A DNA stretch of 45,649 nucleotides from Verrucomicrobiota bacterium (GTDB lineage: Bacteria; Verrucomicrobiota; Verrucomicrobiia; Opitutales; Opitutaceae). Under the pieces are notes generated by a model. It did no database searches. It was not told where the DNA came from and saw only the letters and a program-made list of their open reading frames with translations. The position numbers and the translations under genes were made by a program. This document shows, one piece after another, positions 25,470-33,420 of this stretch (its first letter is position 1; every line of letters starts with the position of its first letter). Location: positions 1 to 45,649 of the forward strand of contig JAFEGX010000068.1 in the NCBI GenBank assembly GCA_018239675.1. The letters are read 5' to 3'.

Positions 25470-25687
25470 GGACGTTGCGCCACGGAGGGCACGAAGCTCA
25501 CGAGACCCAGATGGGGCCGGGCTTCGCGCGCGCCGCGTGCGTTGCGGTGCAACGCATCAGGCTCCGGGCTAGGTTGGCCGCGAAGACCGCCAACGCCGCA
25601 AAGGAGGCGAGCTTGGTCGCCGGCTCCCGGTGCCCAGGGGACGGACCCCGTTTCGCCCGGTCCCTCGGGTTTGAAACTCCGCCCTGG
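25470..25687. other. Convergent spacer with a perfect hairpin and degenerate repeats
   Basis: No gene is supported in these 218 bp between the convergent FAD oxidoreductase and GNAT genes. TGCGTTGC-GGT-GCAACGCA (25538-25556) is a perfect 8-bp stem with a 3-base loop, without a T-run. It could act as a bidirectional attenuator. CGCCGCAAAGGAGGCG (25594-25609) resembles the GCCGCAA-AGGCGCA words seen near 13232 and 38552. Confidence 0.45.
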
Positions 25688-26749
25688 CTAGATGGCGCAC
25701 TCGAGCAGCAGGACGTCGCAGGCTCCCCGCGCGCCGCGCACCTGTTCGCGACGACGGGCGACCTCGGTGAATCCCGCGTCCTGGAGGGCCTGGAGCTTGG
25801 CGCCGTCCTTGGCGAGGACCCAGGCCTCGAAGCGGTGCACGTGACGCGTGCGCCCGGCGGCGAGCAGGTGCCGCAGCAGCGCGGGGAGATGGGCGAGGTA
25901 GTGGTCGTGCGCCGTGAAATCGACGGTGGCGGTGTGGCGGCGGACCGCGCCCGGGGCGACGGTCAGGGTGCCGAAGCCAAAGACCCGGCCATTGCCGGGA
26001 TGGGCGAGCACCAGCATGGCCCCACCGCGCGTGACGGTGTCGTACCACAGCACGGGAAAATTGGACAGGCAGCGCTCGGCTGGATGGAAGCGGGAGGAAA
26101 ACAGGCCGCGCGGAAAATCCAGGCCGAGCGTGGTGAGCGGCTGGGCGGCGAGCAGCGTGACACCCGGCAGGTCCCCCCAGTGGGCGTCGCGGCAGGAGGC
26201 GGTCTGATCCGCGGCGAAATAGCGCGGCTCAAGGTCGCCGGAGCCGAACCCGCGGCGCATCACGCGGCCGTTGTGCCAGGCGAAGCCGTGTTTCTTGTAG
26301 ACGTTGTGCGGGCTGCGGGCGGTGCCCAGCAGGCAGACCTTGCAACCGGCGGCCTCCGCGCGGGCCAGCAGCAGCTCGAGCATGCGGCTCGCGAGCCCGC
26401 GGTCACGGTGGTCGCGGTGGGTGAGGACGCCGCCGATGACGGCGACCTCGGCATGGTGCCGCGGAAAATGAATGGTCGCCGTGGCGAGCGGCTCACGCGC
26501 GCGGCGGGCGATCACGCTGGTGATCGCGAGGTGCTCGCTGTAATCGCCGTTCATCGCCTCGATCCAGTCGTAATCCGTCCGCGTCCACTCGGTGCGGAGC
26601 AGCCGGACGAGCTCCTGCTGGACCTTGGGTGCGAGCGGATACGGCAGCAGTTCCAGCTGCCACTCGTCCTCGGGGCTGCGGGCGGGAGCGCCGGCGGGCT
26701 CGGACGGGGTGCGACGCGCGCGGGAGGACGGGGAAGGGCGGCCAGGCAT
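25688..26749 (-). CDS. GNAT-family N-acetyltransferase
   Basis: A 353-residue protein. The acetyl-CoA motif A is recognisable near residues 110-130 (THRDHRDRGLASRMLELLL), followed by the motif-B-like strand and KKHGF typical of GNAT enzymes. The C-terminal half (from about 200) has a second, weaker GNAT-like layout ending in LQDAGFTEVARR, so this may be a tandem-GNAT protein. The first 30 residues are Pro/Ser/Arg-rich, and a later start is possible. It lies between two promoters of the putative uptake regulon, convergent with the FAD enzyme. The acceptor substrate is unknown. Confidence 0.85.
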   Translation of the reverse strand: MPGRPSPSSRARRTPSEPAGAPARSPEDEWQLELLPYPLAPKVQQELVRLLRTEWTRTDYDWIEAMNGDYSEHLAITSVIARRAREPLATATIHFPRHHAEVAVIGGVLTHRDHRDRGLASRMLELLLARAEAAGCKVCLLGTARSPHNVYKKHGFAWHNGRVMRRGFGSGDLEPRYFAADQTASCRDAHWGDLPGVTLLAAQPLTTLGLDFPRGLFSSRFHPAERCLSNFPVLWYDTVTRGGAMLVLAHPGNGRVFGFGTLTVAPGAVRRHTATVDFTAHDHYLAHLPALLRHLLAAGRTRHVHRFEAWVLAKDGAKLQALQDAGFTEVARRREQVRGARGACDVLLLECAI

Positions 26750-26825
26750 GGAGGCGGAGAGGGAAATCGGGCTGTTCGTGCAGTGCTATTGAGATTGGGA
26801 ACCGGGCGGCGAGAAAGGCGCGCGC

Positions 26826-26863
26826 CTACCTGTAGGTCAGGCGGTAATTGTTTCTACAGGTAG
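26826..26863. promoter_or_regulatory. Twin CTAC-NN-GTAG operator upstream of TonB-dependent receptor
   Basis: CTACCTGTAG (26826-26835) and CTACAGGTAG (26854-26863) are perfect inverted copies with the same 28-bp spacing as at 24103-24140. They end about 106 bp before the receptor start codon. Just downstream, GGCAAC-C-GTTGCC (26869-26881) is a separate 13-bp palindrome with the central AACCGTT look of LacI-family operators. The region probably combines two control inputs for receptor expression. Confidence 0.7.
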
Positions 26864-26969
26864 TGAAAGGCAACCGTTGCCCGCGGGGCGACCGAATCAC
26901 CATTAGCAGGCGCGCAAGACCGGTCAGCCCACTCTTACCCCAACGGCAACTGCTCAGCTCAACACTCCC

Positions 26970-29471
26970 ATGACCTCCCGACTTCGTCCGCGTGTCATCC
27001 TGGCGACAGCGTCCGCGCTGTGCGCCAATCTCGCCGCCCTCGCCCAGGGTGCGGCTGGCTCCAGCCCAGAAAAGACCTCCGACCAGGCGCCCGTGGTCCT
27101 CAGCCCCTTCCAGGTCTCCGAGGACAACGATCACGGCTACCGCAAGCTCACGACGGTGACCTCGTCGCGCGTCGGCATCCCAATCCTCAACCAGCCGCTG
27201 GCCATCGAGGTGGTGTCCGGTGAGCTGCTCCGGGATTTCTCGGTGACCGACGACCTGACGGTGTTCCGGTATTCGGCGAGTGCGACGGTGATCGAGAATG
27301 ATGTCGGCCAGGCCAACACCGTGACGATGCGCGGATTCGACATGCCGCGGTACTTCAATGGCGTGCGCTACTCGAGCGCGCTGGGCATCACGCCCTACCT
27401 GGTGCTGGACAACATCGACCGCGTCGAGATCGCGAAAGGCGCGCAGGGGCTCTTCTACGGCAACTCCACCCCGAACGGCGTGGCCAACTACATCACAAAG
27501 AAGCCGCAGTTCGTAACCGCGACCTCGCTGCAGCTGACCGGAGGCAATTTCGCGTACAGCAAGGCGCTGCTCGACGCGCAGGGCGTGATCCGGAAGGACG
27601 AGCTCGCCTGGCGGCTGATCAGCTCGTACTACGAGCGCGACGGCCGCGTGGAGGGGCAGCACCGCTCGATGACCTTTCTGGCACCGTCCGTCGTCTACCG
27701 GCCCTACTCGAAGCTCCAGGTCGACGCCGAACTGAACTACACGCGGCAGAAGATCCCGTATCCCACGATGGCCCGCGACTTCGGCATCAATCCGCAGTAT
27801 TACCAGGACCTCACCAACCCCAGTCAGGCGATTCTCGATTACATGAAGACGAAGTACAGCCTGGCGGACGACGCGGCGGCGCGGGCGAAGGTGCAGGAGC
27901 GCTGGGGCCGCACGCAGGTGTGGAATACCTTCATCCTGAACTGGGTGGCGGACACGCTGGACCGGACCCATCAGCAACCGTTCTGGGACACCGGCAGCAC
28001 GATCAATTTCGCCCGCTACTCGCCCCTGGGCGACAAGATGCAGGAGACGCTCGGCGACCAGGATGGCGAGACCAAGGTTTATGATGCGGGCGTGACTTTC
28101 ACACCGATCGACAACCTCTCGCTGAAGTATCACTGGACGCGCATGGAAGGGTCGGCCGACTTCGTCCGGCAGTTCTACCTGCCGAACGGCGGCCTGCGCG
28201 CGGATGGCCGGGCGCCGACGGTGAACGTGCAGTATGCCGACCTGTCGACCGACGGCGTGCGTGCGGCTTACTCCGACGTCCAGACGCTTGACGCCGTCTA
28301 CGAACTGGAGCTCGCCAAGATCAAGCACCAGATCCTGATGGGCGCGGAGTGGCGTCGCAGCGTGCAGTGGAACGGCAACACGACCATCGACTACTCCAAG
28401 GCCACCCCGAGCGTCGACGAGCTGGGCAATCCCTTGACCGGGGTCGCGGTCTACCAGTACTACGACCCGTTCGCCGGCAAGCCGATCCCGGACATCGGCA
28501 TCCTGCGGAACGGCCCCGCCAAGCGGAATTCCGTGTCGAATTCCGACTTTCGCGACCTCTACACCACGTACCGGGCGTCGGCGCTGGAGGGCAAGCTCGA
28601 CTTCATGGCGGGTGTCCGCCAGGTGCGCCAGAAACAGACGGGCTTCAACCACAACACGTGGACCCTCGGCGCGGTCTACGAGGTGATCCCGGGTTTCCGC
28701 GCGTTTGCCTCGATCGGCCAGAACTTCGTCTTCTCGAACCGCTACTCCATCGAGGGGCCGGGCGTCACGGCGCAGGAGCTGGCGACCCGCAAGTTCCTCG
28801 ACTTCGAGAAAGGCAAGGGCATCGAGATCGGCGTGAAGAGCAACTGGCGGGACAACACGATCTCCGGCAGCATCTCGCATTACTTCGACCAGCGCGACGG
28901 CATCATCCGGAACTCCTACAACAAGAACAGTGTCGAGGCGCGGAACTTCGACACCAACCCGAACAACAACGTCACGTGGGCGGAAAATGGCGGGCGCGTG
29001 CAGGTGAAGGGCATCGACGGGGACATTGCCTGGACGCCAAACCGGAACTTCCAGGGCATCGTCAACTTCAACTACGAGTACGAGGCCAAGACCGTGAGCG
29101 ATCCGACGATCGACATGAACAGCCCGTTCCTGACGATCTACACCAAGACCTTCCTGCGCCGCCCGCAGAAGAATCCGGTCTGGAAGACGAACTTCATCGC
29201 GAAGTACAACTTCACCGACGGGCCGCTCAAGAACTGCAGCATTGGCGGGGCGGTCCGTTACTCCGGCGCCTACAACCTGACCGATGCGTTCTATTCGGAC
29301 CAGATCGTGCCGGCCGAGACGATCATCGACCTGTTTGCCACGTACCGCACGAAGCTGGGTGCGACGCCGACCGAGTTCACGCTGAATCTCGGGAACGTCA
29401 CCGACAAGGTCAACGACCTGACCCGTGGCGATGGCTTCGAGGCCCGCTTGTCCGTGACGTTCAAGCTGTGA
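26970..29471 (+). CDS. TonB-dependent outer-membrane receptor
   Basis: An 833-residue protein. A signal peptide (about residues 1-27, ILATASALCANLAALAQG) precedes the short VVLSPFQVSEDNDHGY segment common in Opitutaceae receptors. The plug domain follows (LTTVTSSRVGIPI, IDRVEIAKGAQGLFYG, NGVANYITKKP), then a 22-strand-type barrel ending in LSVTFKL. It takes up a bulky ligand across the outer membrane using TonB energy. A strong intrinsic terminator follows at 29514-29564, so it is monocistronic. Its promoter shares the twin operator with the binding-protein/permease operon, so the same ligand may pass through both. No SusD partner is nearby, as is usual for this family of receptors. Confidence 0.95.
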   Translation: MTSRLRPRVILATASALCANLAALAQGAAGSSPEKTSDQAPVVLSPFQVSEDNDHGYRKLTTVTSSRVGIPILNQPLAIEVVSGELLRDFSVTDDLTVFRYSASATVIENDVGQANTVTMRGFDMPRYFNGVRYSSALGITPYLVLDNIDRVEIAKGAQGLFYGNSTPNGVANYITKKPQFVTATSLQLTGGNFAYSKALLDAQGVIRKDELAWRLISSYYERDGRVEGQHRSMTFLAPSVVYRPYSKLQVDAELNYTRQKIPYPTMARDFGINPQYYQDLTNPSQAILDYMKTKYSLADDAAARAKVQERWGRTQVWNTFILNWVADTLDRTHQQPFWDTGSTINFARYSPLGDKMQETLGDQDGETKVYDAGVTFTPIDNLSLKYHWTRMEGSADFVRQFYLPNGGLRADGRAPTVNVQYADLSTDGVRAAYSDVQTLDAVYELELAKIKHQILMGAEWRRSVQWNGNTTIDYSKATPSVDELGNPLTGVAVYQYYDPFAGKPIPDIGILRNGPAKRNSVSNSDFRDLYTTYRASALEGKLDFMAGVRQVRQKQTGFNHNTWTLGAVYEVIPGFRAFASIGQNFVFSNRYSIEGPGVTAQELATRKFLDFEKGKGIEIGVKSNWRDNTISGSISHYFDQRDGIIRNSYNKNSVEARNFDTNPNNNVTWAENGGRVQVKGIDGDIAWTPNRNFQGIVNFNYEYEAKTVSDPTIDMNSPFLTIYTKTFLRRPQKNPVWKTNFIAKYNFTDGPLKNCSIGGAVRYSGAYNLTDAFYSDQIVPAETIIDLFATYRTKLGATPTEFTLNLGNVTDKVNDLTRGDGFEARLSVTFKL

Positions 29472-29513
29472 TGGGCCGTCAATTGGTGGGTAGTACCAAA
29501 CTAGCAATCGGGC

Positions 29514-29564
29514 GGCGGGGCCACGCGGCAGCGCGTGGCCCCGCCGGCCTTTGGGGAATTTTTC
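29514..29564 (+). terminator. Intrinsic terminator of the TonB-dependent receptor gene
   Basis: A perfect 15-bp stem (left arm 29514-29528, right arm 29533-29547) closes a 4-base GCAG loop. It is followed after a short gap by AATTTTT (29558-29564). It lies 43 bp after the receptor stop codon and separates the gene from the next operon. Confidence 0.85.
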
Positions 29565-29647
29565 CGGGACCGGGTGATTATCATCGCCCTCGCCCGCGGG
29601 ACGGGTTGCGCTGCGGGGGCGCGGGGCTTGCCCCGGCCTGACATCCG

Positions 29648-30907
29648 ATGAGCCACGACGCGCCGCTTCTATCCCGGGCCTGGCTGACGGTCCTCCTCCT
29701 CTGGGTCGTCGGCTGCCTCAACTACCTCGACCGGGTCACGATCACGACCATGCGTCTCTCGGTGAAGGAGGCGATCCCGATGACCGAGGCGCAATTCGGT
29801 TTGCTGACCACGGGTTTTCTCGTCGTCTACGCGGTGCTCAGCCCGTTCGCCGGATTCCTGGCCGACCGCTACCGGCGTTCCGACGTCATCATTGCCAGCC
29901 TGGCGGTCTGGTCCGTGGTCACCTGGGCCACGGCGCGCGCGACCACCTACGAGCAGCTGCTGCTCACGCGCCTCCTGATGGGGGTGAGCGAGGCCTGCTT
30001 CCTGCCGGCGGCGCTCGCGCTGGTGGCGGATTACCACCCGGGCCGCACGCGGTCGCTGGCGACGGGGCTGGTGCTGGGCGGCGTGATGGTCGGCGGGGCC
30101 TTGGGCGGGGTGGGCGGATGGCTGGCGGAGCATCACGGCTGGGCCTTTGCGTTCGAGATCTTCGGCGGCGGCGGGCTGGCCTATGCGCTGGTGCTCGCGG
30201 CGCTGCTGCGTGATCCACCCGCGGCCGCGGTGACGGCCGCGGTGGCGGAGCCGGCCCGGCCGCGCCTCGGCGCCACGCTCGGGACGCTGCTGTCCTCGCC
30301 GCCGTTCCTGCTCGCGTTCGTGTACTGGGGCCTGCTGGGCGTGGCGGGGTGGATGATCATCGGCTGGATGCCGACGTTCCTGCAGGAGCAGTTTCACCTG
30401 GCGCAGGGCGAGGCCGGCCTGATTGCGACCGTCTACGTGAATGCGGCCTCGCTGATTGGACTGGTCATCGGCGGGGCCTGGTCCGACCGCTGGAGCCGCT
30501 CCAATCCGGCGGCGTGCCTGCATGTCACCGCCATCGGCCTGGTGGCCGCGGTGCCGGGCATCCTCGCCGTCATCACCACGGGCAGCCTGTCGGTCGCGAT
30601 TGTTGGTCTCGTGTGCTACGGCCTGACCATCGCCTTCGCGAGCGGCGAGATGATGCCGATCCTCTGCCTGTTTCTCGACCGGCGCCACCTGGCGACCGGC
30701 TTCGGTGTCCTCAACCTGTTCGCGTGCGTGGTGGGCGGCGCGACGACCTATGCCGGCGGCGCGCTGCGCGACGCCCATCTCAACGTGACCTGGCTGTTTC
30801 TCGCCGGGGTGCTCGGCCTTGTGGTGTGCGCGGGGCTGCTTCTGCTGATGCGGCCGCGGCCTGCGGCGGTCCCCAAGTGTGCCCAACCCCTGGAGTCCTC
30901 GGCATGA
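29648..30907 (+). CDS. MFS transporter, anion:cation symporter (ExuT/GudP-like) type
   Basis: A 419-residue membrane protein with twelve predicted helices. Family hallmarks are the start LTVLLLWVVGCLNYLDRVTI, the loop 2-3 motif GFLADRYRRSDVI, and LLTRLLMGVSEACFLPAA in helix 4. These fit the ACS branch that transports hexuronates, glucarate and other organic anions. It is the first gene of a four-gene operon, and its stop overlaps the DUF4434 start by 4 bp. An organic-acid or uronate substrate is inferred from the subfamily look and from the beta-helix neighbour. Confidence 0.9.
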   Translation: MSHDAPLLSRAWLTVLLLWVVGCLNYLDRVTITTMRLSVKEAIPMTEAQFGLLTTGFLVVYAVLSPFAGFLADRYRRSDVIIASLAVWSVVTWATARATTYEQLLLTRLLMGVSEACFLPAALALVADYHPGRTRSLATGLVLGGVMVGGALGGVGGWLAEHHGWAFAFEIFGGGGLAYALVLAALLRDPPAAAVTAAVAEPARPRLGATLGTLLSSPPFLLAFVYWGLLGVAGWMIIGWMPTFLQEQFHLAQGEAGLIATVYVNAASLIGLVIGGAWSDRWSRSNPAACLHVTAIGLVAAVPGILAVITTGSLSVAIVGLVCYGLTIAFASGEMMPILCLFLDRRHLATGFGVLNLFACVVGGATTYAGGALRDAHLNVTWLFLAGVLGLVVCAGLLLLMRPRPAAVPKCAQPLESSA

Positions 30908-31896
30908 TCCCGCCGCTCATCACCGGCTCGTTCATCGACATCCAGCACGTCAACAACTGGGACGCCCAGTATTGGGTGGACGAGTGCCGCGAGTGGACCG
31001 ACGAGAACTGGGACGCGATCGTGGGCGACATGCACGCGCTCGGGCTCGACACGCTCATCCTCACCGGCTGCGCGATCTGGGGCCGCCCGCTGTATCCGGC
31101 CAACCCGCGCACGGTCGGCCGCCAATTGCCCATGCGCTGCGCCGATCCGGTTGGGGCGCTGGTGAAGGCGACCGAGCGGCGGGGCATGGCGATCTACCTG
31201 GGGCTGGGAGCGTTCGGGCGGTATTCGCTGAACGCCAATCCGGACCTGTCGCCGGAGCACAACGACTGGCTCGGCCAGATGGCGGTCGACCTGCGGGAGC
31301 GTTACGGCGGCAGCCGTGCGCTGCGCGGGTTCTACCTGACGGCGGAGGCGCACGGGATCAAGGAGGGCGGGCTCTTTGCCCAGGATGACTGCGACAAGAC
31401 CGCGCGCTTCGTGCGCAGCATCCGGGAATGCGTGCCCGGCGCGACGCTCATGATGTCGCCGGCCAACCTGAAGAAGCCGCGGCCCGACCAGCTGGATGCG
31501 CTCGCGCGCCAGCTTGAGCAGCTGAACGTCGACATTTTCGCGTACCAGGACCACGCGGGATTCGAGAAAGTCTATCCCAACCTGAATTTCCACGTCGCGG
31601 CCGAGGGCTACGCGGTGATCAAGCCGCTGCACGAGCAACTCGGCCAGCAGCTGTGGGTCAACTGCGAGGTCTTCGAGTACACGGAGAAACGCCCGGACGG
31701 CCGCCGCGTCTGCACGGCGTGCGAATTTTCCCGGCTCGAGCGCCAGCTCCAGGTCGCCTCCGCGGTCGCGGACAAGGTCATCATCTATCAGTATCAGGGC
31801 CTGATGAACCGGCGCAGTCCGCTCGTGAACATCGGGGCGCCCGGCGCCGAGGCGCTGTACCGGGACTACGCCCAATATCGGGCGCGGATTTCCTGA
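30904..31896 (+). CDS. DUF4434-type TIM-barrel protein (glycoside-hydrolase-like)
   Basis: A 330-residue protein without a signal peptide. It starts PPLITGSFIDIQHVNNWDA and proceeds with AIVGDMHALGLDTLILTG, GFYLTAEAHG and LNVDIFAYQDHAGF, as in DUF4434 (PF14488) proteins, which have a glycosidase-like barrel. Carboxylates at strand ends (YLTAEAHG and NCEVFEYT) are candidates for catalysis. It is translationally coupled to the MFS gene (ATGA) and 24 bp upstream of a Tat-exported propeller gene, which suggests intracellular processing of an imported glycan fragment. No biochemical function is established to my knowledge. Confidence 0.82.
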   Translation: MIPPLITGSFIDIQHVNNWDAQYWVDECREWTDENWDAIVGDMHALGLDTLILTGCAIWGRPLYPANPRTVGRQLPMRCADPVGALVKATERRGMAIYLGLGAFGRYSLNANPDLSPEHNDWLGQMAVDLRERYGGSRALRGFYLTAEAHGIKEGGLFAQDDCDKTARFVRSIRECVPGATLMMSPANLKKPRPDQLDALARQLEQLNVDIFAYQDHAGFEKVYPNLNFHVAAEGYAVIKPLHEQLGQQLWVNCEVFEYTEKRPDGRRVCTACEFSRLERQLQVASAVADKVIIYQYQGLMNRRSPLVNIGAPGAEALYRDYAQYRARIS

Positions 31897-31920
31897 ACCG
31901 CGGCGCTTCCACCTTCCGCC

Positions 31921-33420
31921 ATGTCGCACAGCCGCCGCGATTTCATCCGCTCCGCCGCCTTGTTGGCCGGCACGATTCCTCTGGCCCAGCTGGCCCGGGG
32001 CGAGACCGGCCGCCCGGCGGTGGCCGGGCCGGCAGGGGGCATGCCCCTGCGGGAGGTGCTGTTCAGTCCCGGCAACTTGACCGAACGGTTGCGCTGCTTC
32101 GATCGGTTCGAGCTGCTCCGCAAACCGGCGGGCAATCCGGTCATGCGCGCCGAGCGCCCGTGGGAGGGGGCCGGCGGCATCAACTGGGGCAGCGTCCTCC
32201 GCTCGGAGGTGGACGGGAAGTACCGGTTCTTCTACGCCACCGATTTCCCGGGCCGGCAGGAAGGCGCCGTGCTGGTGGACAACTCGATGCAGGGGAGGAA
32301 CCACTGCGTCGTGTGCTACGCGGAGTCCGACGACGGGCTTTCCTGGCGCCGGCCGACGGTCAACCGGTTCTTCCGCGATCAGTTTCCGGACAACAACATC
32401 GTGCTGGCCTGGCCGTCGTACTACAACGACTCGCCCTCCGTCATCGAGGACCGCCACGACCCGGATCCGCGGCGCCGGTTCAAGCTGATGATGTTCCACC
32501 TCGACATCAGCGATCGCGACCGCACGGGCTGCTGCCTGTTCGTTTCGCCGGATGGCCTGGCCTGGGAGTTCACCGGCACCGTCCTGCCTTCCCAGGACGC
32601 CTCATCGCTGTGGCAGGATCCCCGGACCGGGACCTACTACGCGTTTCTCAAGGACCGCCTTGGCAACCAACGCAGCCGCCTCCTTGCCCGGAGCGACGAC
32701 TTCGTGCATTGGAGCGAGCCCCAGTGGATCATCACGCCCGATGCCTCCGACTCGGCCGGCACCAATTTCTACAATCAGTGCGCCTTCGTCCTGTCGGGCC
32801 GGAGCCTCGGTTTTCTCAACGTTTACGACGTCTCGACCCAGACCACGTGGATCGAGCTGGTGGAAAGCGGCGACAACCAGGGCTGGCATCGCATGCCAAC
32901 CCGGCCGCGCCTGCTGCAGCCCGGGCCGCCGGGCACCTACGACTCCGGGGGCACCTACGTCGGCCTGGCCCCTCCCATCCTGGTGGGCGACGAATACCGC
33001 TATTACTATTATGCCTCGGCCGACCGCCATGACGCGGCGGATGTCGGGGGCAATCCCGCCATGCGGCCATGCCTGGCCTACGCGACTTTCCCCAAGGACC
33101 GTCTGGTCGGTCAGCAGACCGAGCAGGACGGTGCATTTGCGACGCTGCCGTTCGTCTGCCCGGGCGGACGGCTTTACCTGAACTGCTCGAGCCGGGATCC
33201 GGTCAGGGTCGCGATCAAGCGCCCGGGCTACGGAGCCGAGTACGCCGGATTCGGCCTCAACGACTGTCGCGCGGTCACCGGCGACAGCCTGCGGCACGAA
33301 ATTGGGTGGAAGGACCACCTCGACCTCGAGGCGTTGAAAGGAAAGTACATCCGACTCCACGTCTCGGGCCGGAACCTCATCGCCTACAGCGCCGGGCTGG
33401 CGGCCGTGGTCCGGACATGA
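31921..33420 (+). CDS. Tat-exported beta-propeller protein, glycoside-hydrolase-like, paralog 4
   Basis: A 499-residue protein with a twin-arginine signal (SRRDFIR, then AALLAGTIPLAQLA). The propeller motifs follow the family order: KYRFFYATD, CYAESDDGLSWRRP, DNNIVLAW, DPRRRFKLMMFH, SPDGLAWEF, SDDFVHWSEPQ. A C-terminal sandwich module follows, with YIRLHVSGRNLIAYS in place of the DADLYS ending. Export by Tat, unlike its Sec-exported paralogs, hints at cytoplasmic folding or cofactor/metal loading. Its stop overlaps the start of the beta-helix gene by 4 bp. Confidence 0.85.
   Translation: MSHSRRDFIRSAALLAGTIPLAQLARGETGRPAVAGPAGGMPLREVLFSPGNLTERLRCFDRFELLRKPAGNPVMRAERPWEGAGGINWGSVLRSEVDGKYRFFYATDFPGRQEGAVLVDNSMQGRNHCVVCYAESDDGLSWRRPTVNRFFRDQFPDNNIVLAWPSYYNDSPSVIEDRHDPDPRRRFKLMMFHLDISDRDRTGCCLFVSPDGLAWEFTGTVLPSQDASSLWQDPRTGTYYAFLKDRLGNQRSRLLARSDDFVHWSEPQWIITPDASDSAGTNFYNQCAFVLSGRSLGFLNVYDVSTQTTWIELVESGDNQGWHRMPTRPRLLQPGPPGTYDSGGTYVGLAPPILVGDEYRYYYYASADRHDAADVGGNPAMRPCLAYATFPKDRLVGQQTEQDGAFATLPFVCPGGRLYLNCSSRDPVRVAIKRPGYGAEYAGFGLNDCRAVTGDSLRHEIGWKDHLDLEALKGKYIRLHVSGRNLIAYSAGLAAVVRT

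Noticed and set aside
26826..29507. 893-codon minus-strand ORF opposite the TonB-dependent receptor
   Set aside because: No domain signature, and it covers the promoter and terminator of a textbook receptor gene.
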